Source: Ilumatobacteraceae bacterium (lineage in GTDB: Bacteria; Actinomycetota; Acidimicrobiia; Acidimicrobiales; Ilumatobacteraceae). Taken from it: a DNA stretch of 33,235 bases. The DNA lies in the NCBI GenBank assembly GCA_007117775.1, contig SKFX01000071.1, forward strand, positions 1 to 33,235. The letters run 5' to 3'. Numbering within the stretch: the first letter of the stretch is position 1; every line of letters begins with the position of its first letter. This document shows, piece by piece, positions 22,123 through 30,256 of the stretch. The notes beneath the pieces were generated by a model. The model worked only from the letters and a program-made list of their open reading frames with translations. It was not told the origin of the DNA and did not search any database. The position numbers and the translations under genes are program-made.

Positions 22123-22140
22123 CCTCCATGACCATGGAGG
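22123..22140 (+). promoter_or_regulatory. Hairpin sequestering the btuF ribosome-binding site
   Basis: CCTCCAT (22123-22129) pairs perfectly with ATGGAGG (22134-22140) across a GACC loop. The right arm contains the GGAGG Shine-Dalgarno, 4 nt before the btuF ATG. This is the likely expression platform of the cobalamin riboswitch. Confidence 0.75.
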
Positions 22141-22144
22141 CACG

Positions 22145-23140
22145 ATGCGCTACATGAATGGGGCCGGCGACCATGCCGGCTTGTCAACGACCCCACCGAT
22201 ATCCCTTCTTCGGGCACGATCCCGGCGGCGTGCCGGTGCGTTGACGGCGCTCGCAGCGCTCGTCATTGCAGCCTGTGGCTCTGGCGATGACTCCGGTGAC
22301 ACCACCGGCGATGTTCCTGAGCGGATCATCTCGCTCTCGCCGACCCATACCGAGATGTTGTTCGCGATCGGTGCCGGTGATCAGGTGATCGCCGTCGACG
22401 GGTTCTCGAACTATCCGGCGGCAGCGGAGGCCAAGATGACCGATCTGTCGGGTTTCGAACCCAACGTCGAGGCCATCGCGTCCTATGACCCTGATCTCGT
22501 GATCACCGAGGGCACCAACCCCGCCCTCATCGAGCAGCTCGACAGTCTCGAGATCCCGAACTGGTCCGGCCCGGCGGTGTCAGACTTCGATGGGGTCTTC
22601 TCCCAGATCGAACAACTCGGTGAGGCGACCGGCCAGGTGGAGGGCGCCAGCGCCCTGATCGAGTCGATGCGCGATCAGATCGCCGAGATCGACGCTTCGG
22701 TAGCCGATATCGATGTCGATTTGGTCTATTACCACGAGTTGGATCCGACCTACTTCTCGGTCACGTCCGACACCTTCATCGGCTACGTCTACGGGCGTCT
22801 CGGCCTGACCAGCATCGCCGATGCCGCCGACGGCGCCGGTGGCGGGTTCCCGCAGCTGAATGCCGAATTCATCTTGGATGCCGATCCCGATCTCATCTTC
22901 TTGGCCTGCACCAAGTACTGCGGTGAGACCGCCGGCTCGGTGGCGGCACGTCCCGGATGGGATGGGTTGCGCGCTGTGACCGGAGGTCAGGTGCTCGAGA
23001 TGGACGATGACATCGCGTCGCGTTGGGGTCCGCGCATCGTGGACTATTACCGCGTCGTCGCAGACTCGATCGTCGAGATGTCATCGTCGATGGCCGGGGC
23101 GGCTGGTAGTTCGGGCTCCGAAGGGGGCCGCGGCTACTGA
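22145..23140 (+). CDS. btuF: Vitamin B12 ABC transporter, substrate-binding lipoprotein
   Basis: Extracellular cobalamin/corrinoid-binding protein of the helical-backbone (FecB/BtuF) class. The 331-residue protein has an Arg-rich n-region, a hydrophobic segment and the lipobox VIAAC with Cys44. Starting near residue 58, VPERIISLSPTHTEMLFAIG and LSGFEPNVEAIASYDPDLVI mark lobe 1, and FPQLNAEFILDADPDLIFL lobe 2. The n-region is long. An ATG at 22154 would shorten it slightly, but the 22145 ATG has the GGAGG site. The Gly/Ser-rich C-terminus runs up to the stop, whose last base is shared with the btuC ATG (TGATG). B12 specificity is inferred from the upstream riboswitch and the divergent cob operon. 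Confidence 0.92.
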   Translation: MRYMNGAGDHAGLSTTPPISLLRARSRRRAGALTALAALVIAACGSGDDSGDTTGDVPERIISLSPTHTEMLFAIGAGDQVIAVDGFSNYPAAAEAKMTDLSGFEPNVEAIASYDPDLVITEGTNPALIEQLDSLEIPNWSGPAVSDFDGVFSQIEQLGEATGQVEGASALIESMRDQIAEIDASVADIDVDLVYYHELDPTYFSVTSDTFIGYVYGRLGLTSIADAADGAGGGFPQLNAEFILDADPDLIFLACTKYCGETAGSVAARPGWDGLRAVTGGQVLEMDDDIASRWGPRIVDYYRVVADSIVEMSSSMAGAAGSSGSEGGRGY

Positions 23141-24204
23141 TGGGTGACCGGGTCGATCGTGGTGTGCTCGCCATCGGCGGGCGCCGGGTCTGGTGGTACG
23201 CGGGCGGCACCGTTCTGGTGCTCGTCGCAGTGCTGGCGGGAACCATGATCGGCCCGGCAGGCCCGGTGTGGTGGCGGGTGCCGCTCGCCTTCGCCGAGCG
23301 GATGCCGTTCTCGCCGATCGATAGCGGTGTCAGCTCGGCGGAATGGAACATCATCTGGCAGATCCGCATGCCGCGTGTGCTGTTGGCCGGAGTGGTCGGA
23401 GCGATGCTGTCGGTGGCGGGGGCGAGCTATCAGGGGGTGTTCCGTAACCCGCTGGTCGACCCCTATCTGCTCGGCGCTGCCGCCGGTGCAGGCCTCGGCG
23501 CCACCATCGTGTTCACCGTCGGGCGTTCGGCCACCGCGAACTGGCCGGTCGATCCGGCTCCGACGGTGGCGTTCATCATGGCGCTCGCAGCGGTCGCGCT
23601 GACCTACCTGGTCGGTGCGGCGTTCGGTGTGGCCCGCTCGGGGGTGACGCTGGTGTTGGCCGGTGTCGCCATGGTGTCGTTGACAACGGCGGTCCAGACC
23701 TTCTTGCTCCAGCGCAACTCCGAGGTGGTTCGCGAGGTCTACAGCTGGATCCTCGGCCGGCTCTCGACCGCGACATGGGGTGATCTTCGGATGGTGGCGC
23801 CCTATGTGGCGTTGAGCACGGTCGTACTGTTCGCCCATCGTCGTCATCTCGATCTGCTGCGCGTCGGCGATGACGAGGCTGCCACCCTCGGGGCACCGGT
23901 GGCTCGGATCCGGCTCATCGTCGTGGTCGCCGCCACGCTCGGCACCGCAGCGGTGGTGGCGGTCAGCGGCCTGATCGGCTTCGTCGGACTCGTCGTGCCA
24001 CATATCGTCCGCCTCATCGCCGGCGCCGGATACCGGTTGCTGTTGCCGATGTCGTTGGCGGTCGGTGCCGGATTCCTGATCTTGGCCGATATTCCCGGCC
24101 GGGTGCTGTCGTCACCGGCGGAGACCCCGATCGGCGTGGTCACGGCGTTCTTGGGCGCGCCATTCTTCATCGTGTTGTTGCGGACCCGATCGGTGGACCG
24201 ATGA
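23140..24204 (+). CDS. btuC: Vitamin B12 ABC transporter, permease
   Basis: FecCD/BtuC-type permease of a type II importer. The 354-residue protein is highly hydrophobic, with about 10 membrane segments. Family motifs are IRMPRVLLAGVVGAMLSVAG near 77, YQGVFRNPLVDPYLLGAAAG near 99, and SGLIGFVGLVVPHIVRLIAG near 270, the last being the region that docks with the ATPase. The ATG overlaps the btuF stop by one base. Substrate is inferred from the riboswitch and the neighbouring genes. Confidence 0.93.
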   Translation: MGDRVDRGVLAIGGRRVWWYAGGTVLVLVAVLAGTMIGPAGPVWWRVPLAFAERMPFSPIDSGVSSAEWNIIWQIRMPRVLLAGVVGAMLSVAGASYQGVFRNPLVDPYLLGAAAGAGLGATIVFTVGRSATANWPVDPAPTVAFIMALAAVALTYLVGAAFGVARSGVTLVLAGVAMVSLTTAVQTFLLQRNSEVVREVYSWILGRLSTATWGDLRMVAPYVALSTVVLFAHRRHLDLLRVGDDEAATLGAPVARIRLIVVVAATLGTAAVVAVSGLIGFVGLVVPHIVRLIAGAGYRLLLPMSLAVGAGFLILADIPGRVLSSPAETPIGVVTAFLGAPFFIVLLRTRSVDR

Positions 24205-24214
24205 GCGTGAACCT

Positions 24215-25075
24215 GTGAGTTCGGTGATCGAGGGTGCGCCGGGCCATGATGCTCACGTGGCGCAGATGTCATTGACCCTCGAGGCGGTCGGTGTGCGCTA
24301 TGGCCGCACTGAGGTGCTGCGCAATTTCGACGGGCATCTCGCTGCGGGGGAGTGGCTCGGCCTGATCGGACCGAACGGTGCCGGCAAGTCGTCACTGTTG
24401 CGCGCCATCGTTGGCCTCGTCGCGTATTCGGGTTCGATTCGCGTCGGTGATGAGGATCTCGCAACACTCGGTCGCCATCGTCGCGCCGGTCTCGTGGCCT
24501 ATGTACCCCAAGATCCGGTGGTGCCAAGCGATATGACCGGGTTCGACTACGCGCTGCTCGGCAGGTCGCCGTTCATCGGGTACTTCGGGTCCGAGTCGCG
24601 CACCGATCGGCGTCTGGTCGCCGACACTCTCGAGCGACTCGGTCTCGCATCGTTCGCTGATCGACCGATGGGCACGCTCAGTGGCGGTGAGCGCCAACGC
24701 CTCGTCATCGCCCGCGCCCTCGTCACCGAAGCGCCGGTGCTGGTCCTCGACGAGCCGACCAGTGCACTCGATATCGGCCATCAGCAGCAGGCGCTGGAAC
24801 TGGTGGCCTCACTGCGCGCCGAGCATGGGCTGACGGTCATCGCAGCGATGCATGATCTGACCTTGGCCGGGATGTACAGCGATCGCCTGATGCTGCTGCA
24901 CGAGGGGGTTGCGGTCGCATCGGGTTCGGTGGCTGAGGTATTGCGTCCCGAGACTCTGGCCGAGTTCTACGGGGTGCGCGTCACGGTACACCATGACCCC
25001 GATGGGACCGTCGTGGTCATCCCGCGCCGCCATGACCTCGGTGCTGATCTGCGCGTCGGCGACCCCGGATCATGA
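24215..25075 (+). CDS. btuD: Vitamin B12 ABC transporter, ATP-binding protein
   Basis: ATPase of the BtuFCD importer. Walker A is GPNGAGKSSLL near residue 52, the Q-loop is YVPQDPVVPSDMTGFDY near 95, the signature LSGGERQRLVIARAL near 153, Walker B VLVLDEPTSALD near 174, and the switch His is in AAMHDLTLAGMYS. The start used is a GTG at 24215, 10 nt after the btuC stop. An ATG at 24266 (MSLTLEAVGVRYG) would give the more typical N-terminus but lacks a ribosome-binding site. The C-terminus (TVHHDPDGTVVVIPRR) is typical of BtuD/FecE proteins. The last 4 nt overlap the next gene (ATGA). Confidence 0.93.
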   Translation: MSSVIEGAPGHDAHVAQMSLTLEAVGVRYGRTEVLRNFDGHLAAGEWLGLIGPNGAGKSSLLRAIVGLVAYSGSIRVGDEDLATLGRHRRAGLVAYVPQDPVVPSDMTGFDYALLGRSPFIGYFGSESRTDRRLVADTLERLGLASFADRPMGTLSGGERQRLVIARALVTEAPVLVLDEPTSALDIGHQQQALELVASLRAEHGLTVIAAMHDLTLAGMYSDRLMLLHEGVAVASGSVAEVLRPETLAEFYGVRVTVHHDPDGTVVVIPRRHDLGADLRVGDPGS

Positions 25076-25794
25076 GTTCGGCCGACGGGGACCGAGACAT
25101 CGACCGAAACACCGACGCCGGGGTCCAACGCGATCTCGATCGGTTCGTGGCCGGGGCGTCATCGGCACACCAGCGCCTGCTCAGTGGACTCGACTTGCTC
25201 GGACGCGACACCATCGTTGGGTCATCGGTCGCGACACGCCTGTTGGGTGCGTTGATCGAGCAGGCCGATCAACAATTGCTGTTATTCGATGGTGCCGATT
25301 CGGCGATGGATCCGCTGGTGGCCCTGATGGCAGCCACTGTCGACACCAGAGATGACATTGCTGAAGACACGGGTTCGATCGCCGGGTCGTCCATCGACGG
25401 GGTGTCGATCATCGCGGTGCGGCGTTCGATCTGGGCGCTCGAGATGGCGTGGTCATCGACGATGCACTGGGATCGGGCATGTGTCGAGGCGGTATTCATG
25501 CGCTGGCGGACGGTGGAGTTGGCGCATCTCGAACTGTCGGATCACCTCGATGGACTCAGCCCCGGCCTCGATGCGCTCCCAGGCGACTATGTCCGCGAGG
25601 AGTTGCGGCGCTTGGAGATGCTGTGGCGGGCGCGCCGGCCGATGGGGATGAGCACACTCCCTCCTGCCGTGTTGGCGCTCGAGCCCGCCGAGCGGCTCGG
25701 ATGGTTCCTCGGTCGCGTCAACCTCGATGGTGTCGACCCGGCTGGTATCGACCCGGCTGGTATCGACTCAGCCAGCGTCGACCGTGACCCGTGA
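25072..25794 (+). CDS. Unknown protein co-transcribed with the B12 importer
   Basis: I do not recognise this 240-residue protein. It begins inside the btuD stop (ATGA overlap), so it is very probably translated with the B12 importer and under the same riboswitch. There is no signal peptide or membrane segment. It is acidic, predicted mostly helical, and has a hydrophobic middle (GVSIIAVRRSIWALEMAWSS). A Trp-rich stretch, HWDRACVEAVFMRWRTVELAHLEL, follows near 130-153. The C-terminus ends in short repeats of the type VDPAG-IDPAG-IDSAS, encoded by a 15-bp tandem repeat. The stop is 17 nt from the convergent gene. It could be a cytoplasmic accessory of corrinoid handling, but nothing beyond position supports that. 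Confidence 0.75.
   Translation: MSSADGDRDIDRNTDAGVQRDLDRFVAGASSAHQRLLSGLDLLGRDTIVGSSVATRLLGALIEQADQQLLLFDGADSAMDPLVALMAATVDTRDDIAEDTGSIAGSSIDGVSIIAVRRSIWALEMAWSSTMHWDRACVEAVFMRWRTVELAHLELSDHLDGLSPGLDALPGDYVREELRRLEMLWRARRPMGMSTLPPAVLALEPAERLGWFLGRVNLDGVDPAGIDPAGIDSASVDRDP
25729..25773 (+). repeat. 15-bp tandem repeat at the 3' end of the btuD-coupled gene
   Basis: Three units of 15 bp (GGTGTCGACCCGGCT, GGTATCGACCCGGCT, GGTATCGACTCAGCC) encode repeated (G/V)(V/I)D(P/S)A residues. A degenerate fourth unit follows. They keep the frame, so copy-number change would only alter tail length. Confidence 0.85.
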
Positions 25795-25811
25795 GCACCC
25801 GGGGGTGGCGC

Positions 25812-27659
25812 TCAGCCGAGGGAGTCCTCGCCGCTGATGGCGCGCACGGTCTCGAGATAGGTGTCGAGTGCGGGGTCGGCGGCCATGATCGACTCGATGG
25901 CGACCAGGGCGTCGACATCTGAGGGATCGTCCTCGAGGATGCCGAGATGATGACCGAGACGCTCGACGATGTCGTCGTCGAGGTGGTCGAGTCCGATCGC
26001 CCGGCGCAGCGGCGCAGGCCCGACCACCATCGAGACCGCGGCGGCGGTGAAGTGGACGGCAGCGTCGGCCTGCAGGCCTTCGCCGATGCGCTCGGTGCCG
26101 TCGGGAGTCAGCGCGGTCACGATCTCAGCAGCGGACAATGAGATGAGATGGCTGGCGCGCAGTACGAACGGGCCCGCTGGCCCGGTCAAGAGCGCGGCAG
26201 TGATGCCGAGGGTGGTCAGCACCTGTTGGACCTGGCGTTTGGACATGGCGAAGTCGAACAGTTCGGTGTCGACATGGCGTCGCTGCGCGGCACCGACCAG
26301 TTCGAGCACCCGGGTCACGTCCGCGAGCGAGGCACCGATCATCCGCGTCGCCGTACCCGGGTCGGATCCGTCGGAGTCCGCCAATATGGCTTGGACGTTC
26401 TCCAACTGGTCCATTCGGTACGCGCCGAACATGGTGCCGAGTGCCACTTGGGCCGGAGCATCATCGAGGACCTGTGAGACGAGATCGGCGAGCGCGTTGT
26501 AGTCGCCGAGCCGAACGGTGTCGGTGCCGAGAGCAACGCTCACCGGCCGGCGGTGGTCGAGGTGGACCCCGAGCAGTCCGAGCACTGGTCCGAGACCGCG
26601 GGCAGTGCCGCGCCGGGCGCCGGGGCTGAGTCGGTGGTCGCCAGCGATGGTGGTGAGCCCGGCAAGCACCTCGAGCGATGCCATCGATGGCACCGGGCCA
26701 TCGTGATCGTCTCCGCTGGCCGCGCCGACCCCGCCGCCGATCGCTGAAGCCACCAACATCTCGACGGCGTCAGCATCGACGCTTGGATCGGTCACCAGTC
26801 GTGTCAAGATCTCTGGCGCGGTCAGCAACCGGGTTGCATCATCTGCATTGTGGGCGATCACCACCAACAGCAATGCCAGTGACTCAGCGAGTGCGGGCTC
26901 GAAACCGTTGGTCCCTGCGCCGGAGGTGATCGCCGTGGCCAGTCGCAGCGTCGTCGCTGGCGGGAACCGTCGGTGATGTCGGGCGACGAGTGCGCTGAGG
27001 CCGGGATCGGCCACTGCGGCGCGACCGAGCGTGTCGAGATCGGCGTCGCTGGCGATGGCGCGGGCCGTGAGGCCGGCGAGTGCATCCTCGACCGCCCCGG
27101 CATCGCCGATGCCGATATGGCCGTGGGCGAGCGCCCAGTGCAGTGATGCAAGCAGTTCCACGAGCTCATCGAGTCCCACGACCGCGCCCTCGGGGAGCGC
27201 GGTGGTGTTCGTGAGCACCTCGATGCGCCGCATCGCCACCGCCAACGATCCCGTGCCCGATAGTGCCTCGTCGAGAGCGCGTAGTGCACTTCGCCAGATC
27301 GCGGTCCGGATATGGTCCTGGACCGGTGCCATACCGGTGAGATTGCCCGGGGCGGTGTGCGGCCGCCTGCGCCGCTCGACGGCGCGCGCCCCGAAGTCAT
27401 CGACCAGGCGCACCAGCGCATCGGTCGGGCCATCGAGCCGGTCGAGTTCACGCCAGTCGACCATGGCGGGGCTCTGGTAGATCTGCTCGATGAGGTTGAG
27501 CCATGAGCCCTCGAGGTTGAGGCGTATCAGACCGATCGCATGCAGCGCGGGTGCGGCGGCGGGGTCAGATGAGTGCAGTTGGGTGAGTTCATCGATGGCA
27601 TCGAAGGTGCGTTGGCGCAGCGCGATGATGCGCAACGGGTCGTAGGTGAATGCGGTCAT
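25812..27659 (-). CDS. Large helical protein coupled to a WXG100-like protein (DUF6571-like, tentative)
   Basis: A 615-residue, almost entirely helical, acidic protein with no signal peptide or clear membrane segment. It starts MTAFTYDPLRIIALRQRTFDA, overlapping the stop of the 92-aa WXG100-like gene as ATGA. The middle (about 250-420) alternates helices rich in Ala/Leu with short acidic loops, for example DDATRLLTAPEILTRLV and LSPGARRGTARGLGPVLGLL. This resembles the DUF6571-type proteins that follow WXG100 genes in Actinobacteria. That resemblance is from memory and needs a profile search. A short Gly/Ala-rich stretch (ASAIGGGVGAASG) breaks the helices. No toxin domain is recognisable at the C-terminus. 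The pairing suggests a type VII secretion-related or WXG-chaperoned protein, but no secretion ATPase gene is in the window. Confidence 0.7.
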   Translation of the reverse strand: MTAFTYDPLRIIALRQRTFDAIDELTQLHSSDPAAAPALHAIGLIRLNLEGSWLNLIEQIYQSPAMVDWRELDRLDGPTDALVRLVDDFGARAVERRRRPHTAPGNLTGMAPVQDHIRTAIWRSALRALDEALSGTGSLAVAMRRIEVLTNTTALPEGAVVGLDELVELLASLHWALAHGHIGIGDAGAVEDALAGLTARAIASDADLDTLGRAAVADPGLSALVARHHRRFPPATTLRLATAITSGAGTNGFEPALAESLALLLVVIAHNADDATRLLTAPEILTRLVTDPSVDADAVEMLVASAIGGGVGAASGDDHDGPVPSMASLEVLAGLTTIAGDHRLSPGARRGTARGLGPVLGLLGVHLDHRRPVSVALGTDTVRLGDYNALADLVSQVLDDAPAQVALGTMFGAYRMDQLENVQAILADSDGSDPGTATRMIGASLADVTRVLELVGAAQRRHVDTELFDFAMSKRQVQQVLTTLGITAALLTGPAGPFVLRASHLISLSAAEIVTALTPDGTERIGEGLQADAAVHFTAAAVSMVVGPAPLRRAIGLDHLDDDIVERLGHHLGILEDDPSDVDALVAIESIMAADPALDTYLETVRAISGEDSLG

Positions 27660-27934
27660 GGTGCGAGCGCGGCGGCCTCAGCGGCTGCAGCGCGGTCCTC
27701 GAGGAGACGGGCATCGGTGCGTAACCGGCGTCCGGCATCGTCGATCTGGGCGAGGTTGGCCCGCAGTAACTCGCGGCACAGTTCGGCGCGTGGGCTGTCC
27801 CAGGTCTCTGGGCCCGCCAACGCAAGCAGGTCGCGTGCTCGGATCGAGTCGAGTCTGATGGCCAAACGACGCAGCATCTCGGCGCGGTGACGCAACTGGT
27901 TCGGGTGCTGGTGGTGCGATGCGAACTGGTTCAT
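27656..27934 (-). CDS. WXG100-like small helical protein
   Basis: A 92-residue protein predicted to form two helices around a turn at GPETWDSPRAEL (Trp45). The pattern TW-x-x-P-x-A-x-x-(hydrophobic) followed by a heptad-rich second helix (LRANLAQIDDAGRRLRTDARLLED) is that of WXG100/ESAT-6-like proteins. Length near 100 fits. The classic Gly two residues after Trp is Ser here, and Cys53 replaces the usual Phe. The secretion tail motif YxxxD/E is not evident. It overlaps the downstream 615-aa gene by 4 nt, so the two are a translationally coupled pair. A candidate promoter lies directly upstream, separating it from the thiamine operon 68 bp away. Confidence 0.68.
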   Translation of the reverse strand: MNQFASHHQHPNQLRHRAEMLRRLAIRLDSIRARDLLALAGPETWDSPRAELCRELLRANLAQIDDAGRRLRTDARLLEDRAAAAEAAALAP

Positions 27935-27969
27935 ACCCCACGGTGTACGCCGAGACCCGCCGGCCGGAA
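27935..27969 (-). promoter_or_regulatory. Candidate promoter of the WXG100-like gene pair
   Basis: On minus, TTCCGG (27964-27969) and TACACC (27942-27947) are 16 nt apart. The -10 is 7 nt before the ATG, giving another leaderless arrangement. The sequence match is weak. Confidence 0.3.
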
Positions 27970-28002
27970 GGCCCGGATGTCGGGCGAGGGACCCTTGACG
28001 GA

Positions 28003-28623
28003 TCAGTCCATCTCGATGATGTGATCCGCGACGGTGCGCGCCTCGGCACGGTCATGGGTGACCCAGATCGCTGCGATACCGGCTGCGGCCACGATGCCGA
28101 CGATTTCGGTTGACAGGCGGCCATGCAGTTCGGGGTCGAGGCCGCTGAGCGGTTCGTCGAGCAGCAGGACCCGCGGTGATGCCGCCAAGGCGCGCGCCAG
28201 TGCCACCCGTTTGGCCTCACCACCCGACAGTTCATTGACGCTCCGCTGGTCGAATCCGCCGAGGCCGACGGTCTCGAGGAGCTCCGATGCCATGGCGCGA
28301 CGTTCGCGCCGTGCCATCCCGGCCATCTGGGCGGCGAAGGCGACATTGTCGACGACGCTGCGATGCGGGAAGAGTTGATCATCCTGGAAGACCATCGCGA
28401 TCTGGCGGCGATGGGTCGGCATCGTCGTGAGATCGGTGCCATCGAGCAGGATCCGGCCGTGGCTGATCGGCACGAATCCGGCGATGGCGCCGAGGAGTGT
28501 GCTCTTGCCGCAGCCCGATGGGCCGTGGACGGCAAGGATCTCGCGGTCGGCCACAATCAACGAGAAGTGATCGAGGATCACCTGCTCGCCATAGGAGACC
28601 TTGATCTCATCGACGGTGAGCAT
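28003..28623 (-). CDS. thiQ: Thiamine ABC transporter, ATP-binding protein
   Basis: ATPase of the ThiBPQ importer. Walker A is HGPSGCGKSTLL (about 33-44), the Q-loop MVFQDDQLFPHRSVVDNVAF near 79, the signature LSGGEAKRVALARAL near 131, Walker B VLLLDEPLSGLDPE near 152, and the switch His is in VTHDRAEARTVADHI. I chose the ATG at 28623 (MLTVDEIKVSYGEQ, 206 aa), which fits the compact ThiQ length. A longer frame from 28656 lies inside thiP. Overlap with thiP is 17 nt. Last gene of the thiN-thiB-thiP-thiQ operon. The substrate is inferred from the TPP riboswitch and ThiN. Confidence 0.9.
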   Translation of the reverse strand: MLTVDEIKVSYGEQVILDHFSLIVADREILAVHGPSGCGKSTLLGAIAGFVPISHGRILLDGTDLTTMPTHRRQIAMVFQDDQLFPHRSVVDNVAFAAQMAGMARRERRAMASELLETVGLGGFDQRSVNELSGGEAKRVALARALAASPRVLLLDEPLSGLDPELHGRLSTEIVGIVAAAGIAAIWVTHDRAEARTVADHIIEMD

Positions 28624-30256
28624 CGACCGGGTCCTCTCGGGAGGCGATGAGCGCATCGACGGCCGCCACGGTGGCGGTGGTCAACACCGCAAGGATCGTC
28701 GCGAGGGCGAACGCCTGAGCCTGTAGGACCGTGCCGGTGCGAGAGAGCAGGCGTTCGATGATGATCGGCAGGGTCTCGGTGCCGCGCCGTGACAGGAAGC
28801 TCGTCGCACCGAACTCGCCGAGGGAGATTGCGGCGGCGAGACCGGCGGAGATGACGAGTGGTCGCCACAGGAACGGCACCACGACCTCTCGCCAGGCCCG
28901 GATCGGCCCGGCACCGAGGGTCGCGGCCGCGGCGCGCAGTCTCGGATCCACCGAGGCCAGCACCCCGAGCGTGGTTCGGACCACGAACGGCACGGCGACG
29001 AGGGCATGGCCGATGGGGATCAGCCACCATTGAGCCCGCCAGTCGATCGGCGGTCGGGCGAATGCGATCAGCATGCCGAAGCCGATCGTCACCGCCGAAG
29101 TCGCGAGCGGCAACATCAGTCCAGCATCGAGGATGCGGCCGCGCGCCCCGGCAGTATCGATGGCAAGTGCCGCGAGGCCGCCGATCACGACGGCGAGCAC
29201 CGTTGCCCAGAGCGCCGACTGCAGGCTCGATCCGATCGCTGACCACGGATCGATCCCGAGTCGGATCCCGGGGCGGATCTCCGAGCTGCCGAGGTTCGTC
29301 CAGGCGGCGAGGCTGAAACCGTCGGGGCTGCGGAGCGATCGCAGCGCCATCGTGGCGAGCGGGGTCAGCACCACCGCTGCGGTTGCAGCGGCGATCGTGT
29401 AGACCGCGGCGCGTTCGGTTCCGGTGCGCGGCCGGCGCTGTGGTCGCTGTGGGAGCAACGACAGCGATACCTGGCTGCGCCGCTGGGTGCGCAGCGACCA
29501 TGCGACCAGAGCGATGAGGACTGCGAGTTGAGCGAGACTCAACAGCGCTGCGGCCGAGATATCGCCGAGTTGGGTGGCACGCCGCCAGATCTCGACCTCG
29601 AGGGTGGTGCGACCCGGCCCGCCGAGGACGCGCACCACGCCGAATGAGGTGAAGGTGAACAACCAGATGATCGCTGCCGCGGCGGCGAGGGCCGGTCGCA
29701 GGATCGGCAGCGTGATATGCCAGAGCACCCGCAGTGGCCCTGCACCGAGGGTCGCCGCCGCGGATTCGAGGCGCGGATCGAGATGCTGCCAGGTGGCGCC
29801 GACGAGGCGCACCACCACCGCGAGGTTGAACACGATATGGGCGCCGAGGATCGCCCAGACGCTGCGCTCGAGAGGGCCGGGCATGACCGCGATGAATGCA
29901 GCGCCCATCACGACGGTCGGCAGGACGAAGACGGCGGTCAGCGCGGCGAGCAGGAACTGGCGGCCGACGAAGCGGTAGCGGGCGATGACATATGCCGGGG
30001 CGAGGCCGACGATGAGGGTGGCGACGGTGCTGATGGCCGCCTGCCAGGCGGTGAACCACACGACGCGTCCCATCTGTGGCGTCAGCAGTGACGACGCGGT
30101 GTCACCGAGGCCTCTGAGACCGCCGGGGCCCAGGGCGCGGCCGATGAGCGCGGTCAGCGGGAACAGATAGAACACCACCACGAGCGCGACGGGAACGACG
30201 CCGAGTGCGGCGACGAACGCCGGCGGGAGTCGGTTCGGATCCCGGCGTTGCCTCAT
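28607..30256 (-). CDS. thiP: Thiamine ABC transporter, fused double permease
   Basis: Membrane component with two tandem transport-permease domains, as in ThiP and iron FbpB/SfuB. The 549-residue protein has about 12 hydrophobic segments. Each half carries an EAA-type loop, ESAAATLGAGPLRVLWHITL near 185 and RAAAATLGAGPIRAWREVVV near 450, which contact the ATPase. The ATG at 30256 overlaps the thiB stop as ATGA and is preferred to a start at 30277. The second half ends in SLGEFGATSFLSRRGTETLP, a segment typical of the ThiP/Fbp group. Iron uptake is the structural alternative, but the TPP riboswitch and thiN favour thiamine. Confidence 0.9.
   Translation of the reverse strand: MRQRRDPNRLPPAFVAALGVVPVALVVVFYLFPLTALIGRALGPGGLRGLGDTASSLLTPQMGRVVWFTAWQAAISTVATLIVGLAPAYVIARYRFVGRQFLLAALTAVFVLPTVVMGAAFIAVMPGPLERSVWAILGAHIVFNLAVVVRLVGATWQHLDPRLESAAATLGAGPLRVLWHITLPILRPALAAAAAIIWLFTFTSFGVVRVLGGPGRTTLEVEIWRRATQLGDISAAALLSLAQLAVLIALVAWSLRTQRRSQVSLSLLPQRPQRRPRTGTERAAVYTIAAATAAVVLTPLATMALRSLRSPDGFSLAAWTNLGSSEIRPGIRLGIDPWSAIGSSLQSALWATVLAVVIGGLAALAIDTAGARGRILDAGLMLPLATSAVTIGFGMLIAFARPPIDWRAQWWLIPIGHALVAVPFVVRTTLGVLASVDPRLRAAAATLGAGPIRAWREVVVPFLWRPLVISAGLAAAISLGEFGATSFLSRRGTETLPIIIERLLSRTGTVLQAQAFALATILAVLTTATVAAVDALIASREDPVDAHRR

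Noticed and set aside
28578..30059. A 493-codon open frame on minus, second frame of thiP
   Set aside because: thiP in the other frame has clear membrane segments and EAA loops; this frame is Arg/Pro/His-rich.
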